A stretch of DNA of 18,777 nucleotides from Porogramme epimiltina (lineage: Eukaryota > Basidiomycota > Agaricomycetes > Polyporales > Polyporaceae): contig FTLJ01000340.1 of the NCBI GenBank assembly GCA_900155495.1, positions 1 to 18,777 of the forward strand, read 5' to 3'. Under the pieces are notes generated by a model. That model saw only the letters and a program-made list of their open reading frames with translations, made no database searches and was not told where the DNA came from. Of the stretch, positions 1 through 10,200 are shown piece by piece. A program made the translations under genes and the position numbers. Positions within the stretch are counted from its first letter, which is position 1; every line of letters begins with the position of its first letter.

Positions 1-149
1 CGCCCCTCCCCCCCCCCCCACCCCCCCGCCGCCCCCGTCGCTGGGCCCTCGGGCCCGCGCAGGCCAATCGCGCGCCGCGGCTGACCGCTAACCCCGCTTC
101 CCCGCACCCCTGCACGTACGCGCGTGTGCGTGCGTGTGCGTGTGTACAG
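1..149 (+). other. 3' part of an intron of the Dbp5-type gene, with C-tract and TG/CG tract
   Basis: This stretch lies directly before the first visible helicase exon and ends in a TACAG acceptor, so I read it as intron. Dbp5 proteins have only a few residues between the DEAD-box region and the MLP motif that opens the next exon, and nothing here encodes the DEAD motif. Two low-complexity tracts stand out: an almost pure C run at 3-36, which could form an i-motif or, on the other strand, a G-quadruplex, and an alternating TG/CG run at about 121-144 just before the acceptor, which takes the place of a normal polypyrimidine tract. Confidence 0.7.
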
Positions 150-1212
150 CATGCTGCCCAAGAGCCGGCCTGTGCAGATCATCCTGTTCTCCGCGACGTT
201 CCCGGACCACGTGCGGAGCTTCGCGAGCAAGTTCGCGCCGAGCGCGAACAAGATCGAGCTGCAGCGGAACGAGATCGCGGTGGACAACATCCGGCAGTTC
301 TACATGGACTGCCGCGACGAGGAGCACAAGTACGAGGTGCTCGTGTCGCTCTACCAGCTCCTCACGATCGGGCAGAGCATCATCTTCTGCCAGGTGCGTG
401 TGTGCCCTTCCCGTCTCTCTCGCCCCCCCGTCTACGCGCCCCACGCTTCTCGCCGCGGTCCCGCCCGCGTGCGAGTCCATGTGTGTGGGCGCGGGCGCGT
501 GTACGAAGAAGCCCTCGCTAATACGCTCGCCCCCGATTGGCCGCCGCACGCAGCACCGACACACGGCGGACCGCATCTCGCAGCGGATGACGGCGGAGGG
601 GCACAAGGTGGCGTCGCTGCACGGGGCCAAGGACGCGTCGGAGCGGGACGCGATCATCGACGGCTTCCGGGACGGCAAGGAGAAGGTGCTGATCACGACG
701 AACGTGATCGCGCGCGGGATCGACATCCTGCAGGTGAACATGGTCGTCAACTACGACCTGCCGCTCATGAACGAGCGCGACGTGCACGGGGGCCGCGGCG
801 ACAGCCGCCCCGACATCGAGACGTACATCCACCGCATCGGTGAGTGCTTGGGCTTCTTGCCGCGGGGAGGACTCGCACGGGCACGGTGGGCCTGGGCTGA
901 CACGGTGGGGACGAACGCAGGTCGGACGGGCCGCTTCGGACGGAAAGGCATCTCGATCAACTTCGTGCACGACAAGGCGACCTGGCAGCAGATGGAGCAG
1001 ATCGAACGACAGACGGGGAAGCAGATCGTGCGGATCGAGACAAACGACCTCGACGCGATGGAAGAGGTGCGTCCTTTCCCCCTGCTGGTGGGCGCCGCGG
1101 GAAGATCGCCCCCGCGCGATCTCCTCCGCCCCACACCCCCCCGCACGTCCTGGCGCTGGCTGGCTGGCTGACTGTCGTGGCCTCGCAGCAAATGAAGAAG
1201 GCGCTGAAATAG
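150..1212 (+). CDS. DBP5: DEAD-box ATP-dependent RNA helicase Dbp5/DDX19, C-terminal part (partial at 5' side)
   Basis: Exons are 150-393, 554-839, 921-1066 and 1189-1212, joined in phases 0, 1 and 0, giving about 232 residues after a codon split by the upstream intron. Visible motifs in order are ILFSATF (motif III, SAT), the Dbp5-type [15 protein letters not shown] (motif IV), [13 protein letters not shown] (motif V) and [15 protein letters not shown] (motif VI). The protein ends MKKALK then TAG, the usual Dbp5/DDX19 end. Family knowledge: Dbp5 is activated by Gle1-IP6 at the cytoplasmic face of the nuclear pore, remodels exported mRNPs and also acts in translation termination. The Q motif, Walker A and DEAD box lie off the left edge. 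Introns are 160, 81 and 122 nt with GTGCGT or GTGAGT donors. A 14-16 residue loop before YIHRIG ([17 protein letters not shown]) is longer than in yeast, but this loop varies in the family. The long ORF in the same frame reads through introns and is not the true product. Confidence 0.93.
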
Positions 1213-1740
1213 GTGGGGGCCGTGAGAGGAGGCTCAGTGCGCGAGGACGAGGACGGCGCAGAGGGAGGCGAAGAAGAAGACTGTATGCAGTATGACGACG
1301 GCGGCGGTGGCGGCGTGGGGGCCTGCGCATGTCTGACGTGCCCTGGCGCAGGCCCACCTCCGCCGCCGGAGATGTGTATCCCCGCCCTGTATATCCCTGT
1401 ACAACCCCCGCATTGGCTATTCCCCGCCGCCGCTGCGGCTTCTCTATCATCTAACATCCAGACACTCCCCCCCCCTTCGCTCGCGAGCGCGCGCGATCGA
1501 TCGACGCCGCCGGCGCCGTGAGCTTCTCTGGCACCGTCCACCGTCGAGGCGTTCCACGCCCCCGGCCGCGGCCGCGTGCGTGCGCGTAAGTGCCCCTGCC
1601 CTGCCCTTCACCTCTCTACGCCCGCGCACCCCCGTCTGCCCCGCCTCGGGCGGCGATCGCAGAGAGATCGCTGCGAGACGCCGCGCGTTCTGCGGGGGAT
1701 CCGCACCGGTGCGCCGATGCGCCATCTAGGTGCGCGCAAC

Positions 1741-1769
1741 TTCCCACTTGCTTCCCACTTCCCACTTGC
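1741..1769. repeat. Short tandem repeat, TTCCCACTTGC units
   Basis: Two perfect 11-base TTCCCACTTGC copies (1741-1751 and 1759-1769) flank a 7-base partial copy TTCCCAC. It lies in a gap without genes and nothing indicates a function. Confidence 0.8.
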
Positions 1770-2705
1770 TCCTCGCCCGCGCGCGTTTCGTGCGCTGACA
1801 GAGCCCCAACTAGGCGAACTGTAGATTGACGTTTTGTCGCGCAGCGCCGCAAGATCCGCGCGCGACCACGGCTGCGCTCGCTCGTTCGCTCGCTCCCATG
1901 GCCCCCGCGCGGTCCCCGCCGCCGCCGCTGCTGCTATCGTGACCCAATGGCGGGGCGCGTGCGGCGGGCCCGCGACACCCCGCGCGACAAGGGGCTTGGG
2001 ATCGGCGCGCGGCGCCGGCCACACGGGTGTGGCTGGCCGCAAGTAAGCCCCGGACGCGCGCGCCGTCGTGCAGGCGGCCGAAGCACGCCTCGAAGTTCGA
2101 GCGTCGTCGCGGCCGCAATGCCGCAATTACAGCCCTCTATGTGCACGTCTGCCCGTCTGCCTCTCGCCCTCTCTCTCTCTCTCGCACGCACGCATGGCGG
2201 AGTGTGCCCGTGGCAGCGAGAGAAGTGCTGGAGAGAAGTGTTTGAGTGCGCAAATAGCGCGAGGGGTGGCGGCGGGCGACGCCGCAGCTGCCGCTGCCGC
2301 GCGAAAAGCCTAACTTACGGCACACACGGGTGCGGGCTCGCGCTCGAGGCCCTCCAACGGGACGTGCGTCGACGCACATCGACGCAGTTGCGTCTGCCGC
2401 CGCCGCCCGGCGCGCAGCGGTTCTCCCCCCTTCTCGAACGCCCCCGAACGCGGCCGTGTGCGCTGCTTAGTGCCACCGGGCGCACACACGCGCGGGTGCG
2501 GGTGAGGGTGCGGGCGTGAGGATCGAAGCGCGCTCCTGATTTGTGGCCACCGCGGGCTGGTGCCAGGCGTGGCGCATTTTGCGGCCGCGGCTTCCCCTTC
2601 CTTCTCTCCCCCCCTGCGGCGGCGGGCCTCACAATACGCACTCTATTACGCGCGCCGCGCCCCCTCCCCCCCTTCCCTCCTTCCCCCCCTCTCTCTCGAT
2701 CGCTC

Positions 2706-2750
2706 GAAGCGCGAATTCGAACCGCCGCGGGCGGCGCTTCGCGTTCGAAT
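2706..2750. repeat. Overlapping inverted repeats
   Basis: Three inverted pairs interleave in 45 bases: GAAGCGC (2706-2712) with GCGCTTC (2734-2740), ATTCGAAC (2715-2722) with GTTCGAAT (2743-2750), and CCGCC (2722-2726) with GGCGG (2730-2734). They cannot all pair at once, so this would be alternative structures rather than one hairpin. In such GC-rich DNA part of this may be chance; the AT-containing pair is the least expected. Confidence 0.55.
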
Positions 2751-3148
2751 GGGAAATTTCCGAACGAGAATCCGCCTTCGCCCCCTCTCTCCCTTCCCGT
2801 GGGCGCGGGCACGCGGGTACGCGGGCGAGCCAGGGCGACCGCGCCGATCCGCAGGATCGATACGCACCTGATGATGCGTGAATGCGCCCGCGTTCGCGTT
2901 CGCGTGCATGTATGTCTGCATATCGTACGGTACGGCACTGAACTACTCCTCCCGCAGTGCTAAGTGACCTGCCGCCGCCGCCGTGCGCGCACGCATGCTC
3001 CGCCGCGCATGTGACGCCTTGCACACACCTCGGGCGAGGAGATGACCGTGCGCCGCCCGCAGCCCCGCCGCCGCCGCGCCTCTCGTCTGCGCTCCGCCGC
3101 CCGCGCATTCAATGTTCAATGCGCAAAGACCGAGCGTCGTCGTCGCGG

Positions 3149-3169
3149 CCCGCCCCCCGCGGGGGCGGG
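3149..3169. repeat. GC-only hairpin, 9-bp stem
   Basis: CCCGCCCCC at 3149-3157 pairs perfectly with GGGGGCGGG at 3161-3169 around a 3-base CGC loop. The right arm continues into further G runs (to about 3177), so a G-quadruplex is an alternative. No gene adjoins it closely. Confidence 0.7.
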
Positions 3170-3277
3170 GTAGGGGGCTAGGCGCGCGGGGACCGCGCCG
3201 ACGCGGTTACGTGCGGGGCTGGGCTTCGCGGCGCCGCTCCCCCCCGTACGGCGCACGACGCACGGCGCACGTCACAT

Positions 3278-3295
3278 CCGCGGCCGCGGCCGCGG
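3278..3295. repeat. 18-bp perfect GC palindrome
   Basis: Alternating CCGCGG and GGCC make a perfect 18-base palindrome containing two overlapping NotI-type GCGGCCGC sites. Function unknown. Confidence 0.75.
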
Positions 3296-3705
3296 TAACG
3301 GTCATGGCCACGGAGACGTTCGCCGCGCGCGCACATGTTCATCTTCATCTTCATATTCGCTCCCTCGCTCGTTCGGCCGCGCGCCCGCCCGTACCTGGGC
3401 GAAATGGCGGGTCCCGCCCCCGTGGCGCCCGCGTCCCCACGCGCGCCGCGCGTGCGGTTGATGCTGGGAGCGCACGCGTCGGGCGCAGCTCCCCTCCGCG
3501 CGATCGACGCGAGGGGAGGCGGGAGCTGGGGAAGTTGGGGAGAGCTGGGGCGAGCGGTGGGTGGAGGTGGACGAGCGGGAACGGGGAAGCCCGCGCGCCG
3601 CGCCAAGACCCTCGTGGCGTTAGAGTGTGGGTGCGCGTGGCGGCGCGCGAGATACGCTTTTGGGTTGCGCGTTCCGGGCGCAGGCTTTCATGATCGTGAT
3701 CAGGA

Positions 3706-3738
3706 GCGTGCGTGAGCGTGTGTGCGTGCGTGCGTGCG
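3706..3738. repeat. TGCG-type alternating purine-pyrimidine tract
   Basis: This is an imperfect (GTGC)n tract ending in four near-perfect TGCG units. Alternating purine-pyrimidine DNA of this kind can adopt Z-form. Just before it, at 3691-3702, TGATC and GATCA form an inverted repeat with a 2-base spacer. Confidence 0.7.
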
Positions 3739-4414
3739 CCCCGTCGTTTTCCGTCGTCGCTGCCCTGCCTGCCTTCGGGCGAAGAATTTTCATCAAGGAG
3801 CTCGAAGGCCACCCACCCGCCTGTGAGCGCGCGATCGCGCCAGACCGAACCGAACCGACGCGGCTCGCCGCGCCGAGGTACGCGGCGCGTTTGCTGGCCC
3901 GCCCTCCAGTGTCCGCACCCACACACCCAAGCACCACGACCAGAGTCCAAAACGACGCGCGGGCGCCTGCCTGTAAGTGAGGGGAGGGGGCGAGATCATT
4001 ACCTCACTCGTCGCGACCACGCGGCTGCGCGCGTGCGCGTGCGTGCGTGGGGGCGATCGCGGTCGCGACGGAGATGACGCGTGCGCAACGCGTCCCTCGC
4101 CTCCCCCTCCCTGCGCCCCCCCCCTTCCCCTTCCCCAACACAACTCCCGCCCTGCGGCTGGCCGCCGCGGGGCGCGGGGCTCGAAATTTTCTTGGGCGCG
4201 TGCGGTGCGGGTAGAGGAGGCGTTTTGGTTTTAGGCCTCAGTTAGGCTCGTCGCGTACGCGCCCCTCGTCCGAAACTTGGGGGCGCGTGGTCCGCCGCGG
4301 CCGCCCCCCACCCTCCCAGGGCCTCTGGTGACTGGACCAAGACGCGCGACTCCCGAGCCGCGCGGAGAGCGAGGCCAATCACGGCGGAGGCGGCTCGCGA
4401 CGTCGCGTAGGGTC

Positions 4415-4445
4415 GTAGTGGTGGTGGTGTTAGTGGTGGTGGTGT
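4415..4445. repeat. (GTG)n trinucleotide microsatellite
   Basis: Two runs of four GTG units, separated by GTTA, form this microsatellite. It is not within a supported coding region. Confidence 0.8.
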
Positions 4446-5765
4446 CGCTCGGGGTGGTGCGACCCTGCTGGGCCTGACGGCGGCACACCGTTCCGGGCCC
4501 TGCACCCGCGGCGGCGCGGCGCGGGTCGCGAGCGGTGGTGGTGACGCGATGGGAACACTGGGAACGCTGCAAACGCTGGGAAAGATGCGCGCGGGGGGCG
4601 TGCGCCCGCCCGCCTGGCCCACGGCGAGGTGCGTGCGAGGGCGGGCTCGGTGGGGGTGCTTGGCGAGCGGGGCATGTGCAGGCGTCGGGGCCCACCGTGG
4701 GGAGGAATCAAGCTTTTTGACTGCGCGTGCGTGTGCGATCTGCGACGCTGCTCCTGGACGCTCCTTGAGATAGGTACGGCGTGAGGGCGGGGCGGGGCGT
4801 TTGCGCTCGTGCGTTCGAGGCGGGGAGAGACGAGGAGGCGCGGGCAGGTCGTGCAGGGCCGTGGTTATGGGCGCAGCGCGGGCCGCTGGGAGCGCCGGGG
4901 CGCGGTCTGGGCCCCTGCCCCCCCTGCGGATGGGGCGCGAGGTGAATGAAGGCTGAGGATGTTGGGCGACGTTAGAGGACGTCGACGGCGGGTGGTGACG
5001 CGGGCGACGTCGACTCCGCGCCGCCTCATGCGCGATCGGCGAGGTGCGATCGGTAATGAGGGAGATCTTCGCGAGACTCTGGCCCCAGGCCCGCGCCCTT
5101 CTCTCTCGCGAGGGCATCCCGGCGATTCCCGGGAAAGGCTACCGCGCTCCCATTATTATAATATATTCGCGTCGCGCATCTGGCAGGCTCTCGCGCGCCC
5201 GAACAGCAACAGCGACCGCCTGGGGCCTCTGACCTCATGCGTTTGATGGCGCGATGCGAGGGGCCACGCCATGCCACCCACCCATCCGTCCATCCCGCAT
5301 CCGTGATCACGCTGCCAGCGCGGTTGGGGGGGCAGGAGGCCGACGCAGCGCCCGCTTTCGGCGGCGCCGCCATTGGGCGGGGCGTGGGGGGCGTCCTGGC
5401 CGTGCCGGCCTGGGCCAGCTATAAGCGGCGCGGGATTGTCGCGCTGCCTAATGCCACGCGCGACGCGGGCTCCGGCTGCGGGCGTCGACGTCGAGTGCCA
5501 GCCTCCAGATGCGTCCGTACGTACGCGGACGCAAAGTATTGGGCTCTGGGCTCGCCGCGCGTGCGTGCGTGCGCCGGGAGGCCCCGAGTGGGAACCGGGC
5601 GCGGGCGGGGCTCGACCGACGCGGGGAGGTGCGTCACTCGAGGGCCGCAATCTGCGTGGGGGGGCGAGGCGTCGACGGGCGAGACGGATGGGGTTCATGG
5701 GGAGGAGGCGCCCGGAGGTTGGTGGGCGGGCGTGGGCTGGCTTCCGAGATTCATCTTCGGAATAT

Positions 5766-5798
5766 GGGTATGGATATGGAATATGGACGTGGAGATGG
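5766..5798. repeat. Degenerate GGATAT/GGA purine-rich tract
   Basis: Imperfect hexamer-like units (ATGGAT, ATGGAA, ATGGAC, GTGGAG, ATGGAT) give a short purine-rich patch that stands out from the CG-rich surroundings. No coding function is supported. Confidence 0.5.
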
Positions 5799-6066
5799 AT
5801 CAGGGTGGGTGAAGCTCAGCCTCCGCGAGTCGATTGCCTGGGAGGGGCGATGCGATGGCCCGATCGGCCAAGGGCCGTCGATTGGTGCGCGTCGCGCTCC
5901 GTGCACCCGTTGCACCCGCGACGCGGAGCTCGTGGCGAGCCTCCTGCCACTCGCCGCACACCGTGCACCGTCGCCTCTTCCCCCCTCCCCGTTCCAGCTC
6001 CAGCTCCCTTCCGCTTCCCGTTCCAGGGCTCCTCCGTGACACAGATGCGGCCGAAGCGACTCGCCC

Positions 6067-6080
6067 CGCGCGCGCGCGCG
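6067..6080. repeat. (CG)7 dinucleotide run
   Basis: Seven perfect CG units lie about 180 bases upstream of the TATA box of the next gene. Such runs favour Z-DNA. Confidence 0.8.
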
Positions 6081-6256
6081 CCTCGGTTCGACTCTCCCCC
6101 TCACGTCCAGCCCGCCGCCTACTCCGCGGCCTCTCCCGCGTGCGCACCGTCGTCGCCCCGCGTTCGCGAACGAACCACAGCTTCGTCTCCCCCCCCCTCG
6201 TTCGCGTTCCTTGATCCTCTTCCACGCGCGTTCGCACTCTCCACTCTCCTTCTGCC

Positions 6257-6475
6257 TATAAATGCCGCCGCGCGGGCCCGCGTCCCTCCACTTCGCATCC
6301 CCACCCCTCCTCTCTACCTCGCCCGCACCTCTGCGCTCGCGCCTGCACTCGCGTCACACTAGCCACCACCTCTCGCACCACCACTTCTTACCTGCTGCGC
6401 TTCTCCACCGCCGCTACCACCACTGCCGCTGCACACCCACAACCGCGCACCCACACGCCACGCCAAGCCGAAAAA
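6257..6475 (+). promoter_or_regulatory. TATA box and pyrimidine-rich, ATG-free leader of the NTF2-like gene
   Basis: A canonical TATAAAT lies at 6257-6263. From about 6275 to the start codon the + strand is dominated by CT and CAC runs, as in fungal transcription start regions and 5' UTRs, and contains no ATG. The first ATG after the TATA region is the proposed start codon at 6476, preceded by an A run (CCGAAAAA). An ATG overlapping the TATA box itself (6262) would lie upstream of any start site it directs. Confidence 0.6.
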
Positions 6476-7255
6476 ATGCTTCCGACGTTCTACTCGTGGT
6501 CGATCGAGCACATCAAGAGCGTGTTCGAGGCCAAGTCGGAGCGCGACTGCCTCCGCGCGCTCGACGAGACGTTCTCGCAGCGGCTCGAGTTCACGTTCAA
6601 CGGCGCGCCGCTCCCCCGCGTCGGCCTGCAGAAGATCGTGCTCGGCATGGTCCAGGCGTCCGGCTTCGGCCTCAACGTCGACTGGCTCAACGCCGTCGAG
6701 GTCCCACGCGACAGCGCGAACCGGGTGAGTGCCCCCCAGTGGGCGTGTGACATCACCGCGCCCCCTTCCCCCGCGCCTCCGAGTCCGCGTGCTGACTTGC
6801 GCAACTCTTTCCTCCGCGTCCCTTCCTGCCCGCCTTCCTGAATTCCTGCTGGGACCGCACGCGCGCCCGGCGCTTCCGTCCTTCGCCTGCCCGCTTGCCT
6901 TCCTCGCCTCGCCTGGCGCTTGCCCGCTTCGCTCGTCTGCGCGCGCCGACCCTGGCCACCGGCAGAACGGGATGCTCGGCGGGTACTACGTGATCCGGAA
7001 CGTGCGGAAGCCCATGCCGGGCTCCTCCCAGCTCGCGCTCTTCGAGCGGCACAAGTCTGTGAACGTCGAGTGAGTGGTCCCATCCGTTCTGCGATAGGGT
7101 TCTCCGCGCGCTGACCGCGCTCGTCCCCCCTACCGCGCTCGTACTCCCGCGCACGCAGGATCGAGTCCGAGTCGCAGGACCCGAGCGTCGACAGCCGCCG
7201 CATCGTAAAATTGGCCATCGTCGCCACGGACGTGCCCCAGCCCGTCCATTTCTGA
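6476..7255 (+). CDS. NTF2-like fungal protein of unknown function, 149 residues
   Basis: Exons are 6476-6724, 6966-7069 and 7159-7255, with GTGAGT donors and GGCAG/CGCAG acceptors, joined in phases 0 and 2; introns are 241 and 89 nt. The product begins MLPTFYSWSIEHIK and ends QPVHF then TGA. It is soluble, with no signal peptide or membrane segment. An N-terminal helical part (about 1-35) is followed by strand-like segments (RLEFTFNG at 37-44, YYVIRNVRK and SQLALFERHKSVNVEIE in the middle, RIVKLAIVATDV near the end). This order, an alpha-helical start then a curved sheet, and the small size fit the NTF2-like/SnoaL-like fold, but that is an impression of pattern, not a domain match. No catalytic residues can be named. 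The start is the first ATG in the leader. The clean reading frame across two consensus introns, with balanced amino-acid use unlike the flanking ORFs, makes the gene itself likely. A long antisense frame over it is a shadow. Confidence 0.78.
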
Positions 7256-10200
7256 GCCCGAGCCTGCGACGCGAAGCTCGCAGCTCGAAACTCGAAACTC
7301 GGTGCCCCTGCCCCGCCCGTGGGTCCGTCTGAGCCGCATCCGCCGTCGCGATCGCCGCCGGCACCACCCCCTCCGCTCCGACCCGCACGACTCGCCCCGC
7401 CGCCCCCTCCGCCTTGCCTCGCCTCGCCCACTCCCACCCCGCCTCGCTCCGCTCTGCCTTGCCTTGCCTTGCATGCTTGCGCGCCGCCGCGCCCATACTT
7501 ATCACTTCCATTATCGCATAGACACTGTACAGTACCTTAGCCCACGCACTAGTCCCCGCCCCGGCACCTCCAAGCATACGGCCCCTGCCTCCTAGACGCA
7601 TATTTTCGTTTCCCATTTCCCGCTTCCCGCCCGCTGTTGTCCCGCTCCGCTCGCTCTGGCCGCGCACCCCCGCCGCCCTGCCCCGCCCCGCCGCGCCTCG
7701 TCCCGCCTCGTCTCGTCTCGTTGTTTTCCCCCGCTTTCCACACGCCCCTCCCGCTGTCGTCGGCCTCCGCATCTCATCTCATCTCTCTCTCTCGCCCTCA
7801 TCCCCGCGATCCCCGTCCCGGTGCTCACTCTAGTCTTCGTCCTCGTACTTGTCGTTCTAGTTCTCGTTGTTGTCTATCATCTCCGTTACTTACTTACTTG
7901 ACGTTGATCAAATCACAAACACACACATATAGCCCCTCCATCGCTCTTCCTCTCGTCCGCGCCATCGCCGGGTTTCCAGGCATCGAGACAGCCGCGGAGT
8001 GCACCCGCCGCCGCTACCACCGCCGCCGCCTGCGCGACGTGACCGCGGCCGAGGCTTCCTCCGGCCTCTACGGGTGGCGCGACTTTTCGCACTGGGATCT
8101 GGCCCGCTCTATTTTTCTGCCTCCATCGGCCTGCGCTAAGTAGAGGTGCGCGTTCTGCTCGCTCTGTTCATTCTGCTCCCGAGAGCGCGTCCTCCTGGGA
8201 GCGCGGGGAATCTCCCGCGCGCGCCGCCGCGCTTGGGCTTTTTGGCGCGCCCTTCGCGACGCCGGTGCGCACCCCACAAGCGTGACGTCGCGAAGGTCGT
8301 GCGTGTGTTCTGGTCTGCTCCGAGGACATGTCGCGCCACCCTCCCCCCCCCCTTCCACACCACTCTGCCGTGCCGCGAAGCAGGGAGTGCTCGCGGGGTG
8401 GGTTGGTGGCTGGCTGGCTGCGGTTCCTCGCCCGTCCTGTGCCCGCTCGGGCCGAGCGGGTGGCTCGGCTCCATAGAGGCGGGCGAGGGCCATGGCCACG
8501 CCTGCGGTGGGGGAGCCCGACCCAACCCAGCTGCCTTCTGATTCAGATCGCGAGCGCGCTCGCGCGTGCCCCCTCGTGCAGCTTTGACATATCGCGAAGC
8601 GGCGGACGCGCGCGCGTCCCTCTTCAAGTTGCGCTGTTTCCCCAAACGGCCGCGCTGGGTGCCAGACGCGACGCGCCAGGACGCGAGCGCATGCCGTACG
8701 CCGTCCCGGAACACATCCCATTCCATCACGACATGACACGTCCACCTGCGCGGCGCGTGTGCACGCGACGTCTTGCCCCCATCCCGTCCCCAGCTTCTGG
8801 AGAGCTTCGCGCGACATACGCCAACGTAAGGCCGGCTCAGCCGCGAAGCATCGCGGGCTGCCACTGGGGCTCGCCGCTGCCGTCACCGACATCATCGCTT
8901 GCTCACGCGCGCACTGCGGGCCTCGGGGTAATCGCGGGCTCGCGCGGGCAGAAGAGGCTCAGGCTGGGACGCGCTGCCCGCTGCACTCTGCACTCTGCAC
9001 TCGAGAGTTAAGACCCTTGTGGCGTCCTCTGGGGACCCTCCCGCGCGCGCGCGATCTGTGCGGTAGAAGCTTCCGCCCCCCGGGGCGAGCTTGGCGGCCC
9101 CGCTGCTGCTGCTTGAGGCTGAACCTACGCAGGGTCTTGCGCGCAGGGCGTCGGTGCTTGTCGGCGCGTGCCTTGGGCTCGCTCCGGGCCCACGGGGGTG
9201 GTGCGGAGACACTGCGGCCGTTGAGACCTGGAGGACGCGGTCTGATGCAGTCGGCGACAGACAGCGTGTCGGGTCGGGGCGCGCAGCTTGCGTGCGCCAG
9301 TCGGCGCGGTGCCCTGCTCCGCATCTCTTTCTCGCTCTCGCTCTCTCATGGACGCACGCGGCTCTCGAGCTTTCCAGAGCTCCAGAGCTCGCGCCGTGCT
9401 AGTGGCCGTCGGAGGAGGGCCGCCGCGTGTGTGCGCGCGCGCCCGGGTTTTCCAGACGGGCTCGAGAGCTCAGTAGAAGCGGGCCCGTCGGTCATATGTT
9501 CGCTGGCGCGTCGAAGACATACGACATGTCTATCTAAATATCTCAATTTAATCCGAAGGCTCTTTTCTCTCCTCCACCGCCGCCGCCGACGCCGCTGCCT
9601 CGCCAGAACCCATGGCCACCCGCGCGTATTTACACTTACACGTACGAGAGGGCCCTTACAGCCCCCGAGCGGATGGAACGTTCTCTGCGCGCGTTCCCCT
9701 CCTTTCCCGCCTGCCGTGTCGCGTCGCGCGCCAGCCCGTGCGCGCTCGCCCTCCTCGTGCCCCGGGCTGCTCCCTCTCGAGGGGGCCCGCCTCTCACGCG
9801 CGACCCGTGATAAGTCGCGGCCGCTCCCTGCGCGGGCGACCCAGGCCTGCGTCGCGCGCCCGTGCGCTCCCACGGCGCTCAGGCCCCGGGTGGCCCCGAC
9901 TGAATTGCAGATCGCTGTCCGGGTCGCGCGATGGGAACCTCCGCGCGCGCGCGGCAGCGGCAGCGCTGCAGGGCCGACTGTGTGCTCTGCTCGGAAGGGA
10001 TAGAGATTGGTAGGATTCACTGCGAATGACGCTCGCCGCCGTGGTGTATTAGCATGTACGTCCGCGCAAGCAGTAAGAACCAGCCCACCTACTGCACCTC
10101 AACACAGTGGCGCGAAGCGCGCCCGCCAGCCTAATTGAGAGCGCGCGGGAGGCGCGGGCGCATTCAGCCCCAGGCGGGCCCCTCTGATAGACTCGCTGGC

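Larger units (their letters stand above)
1213..6256. other. Long GC-rich non-coding stretch between the Dbp5 and NTF2-like genes
   Basis: I see no gene here that I can support. Open frames of 100-330 codons exist on both strands, but they are rich in Arg, Ala, Pro and Gly, overlap each other in all frames, and carry no recognisable domain; stop codons are simply rare in such GC-rich DNA. The first 200 bases should hold the Dbp5 3' UTR; TGTATCC and TGTATATCCC motifs at about 1374-1395 could belong to a poly(A) region. The last few hundred bases hold the promoter of the next gene. CCAAT boxes in one orientation or the other occur at about 1410, 1944, 4372 and 5371. The rest carries simple repeats and inverted repeats, listed separately. 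Confidence 0.6.

Noticed and set aside
4242..5117. A 291-codon minus-strand frame
   Set aside because: It is Pro/Ala/Arg-rich throughout, lacks any domain and spans the GTG microsatellite.
6085..6095. tRNA B-box-like GGTTCGACTC
   Set aside because: The flanking bases do not form the 5-bp T stem, and no matching anticodon or acceptor arms are seen upstream.
6753..7772. A 339-codon minus-strand frame antisense to the NTF2-like gene
   Set aside because: It is low-complexity Gly/Arg/Ala sequence opposite a spliced gene with consensus introns, and is explained as an antisense shadow.
8146..8541. An open frame whose start looks like a signal peptide (MRVLLALFILLP)
   Set aside because: The start codon would be GTG, unlikely in a fungal nuclear gene, and the rest of the frame lacks secreted-protein features.
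8759..10003. A 414-codon open frame on the + strand
   Set aside because: It is rich in Arg, Ala and Pro with no domain or regular pattern, overlaps equally long frames in other phases, and crosses AT-rich islands and simple repeats. Long stop-free runs are expected in DNA this GC-rich.
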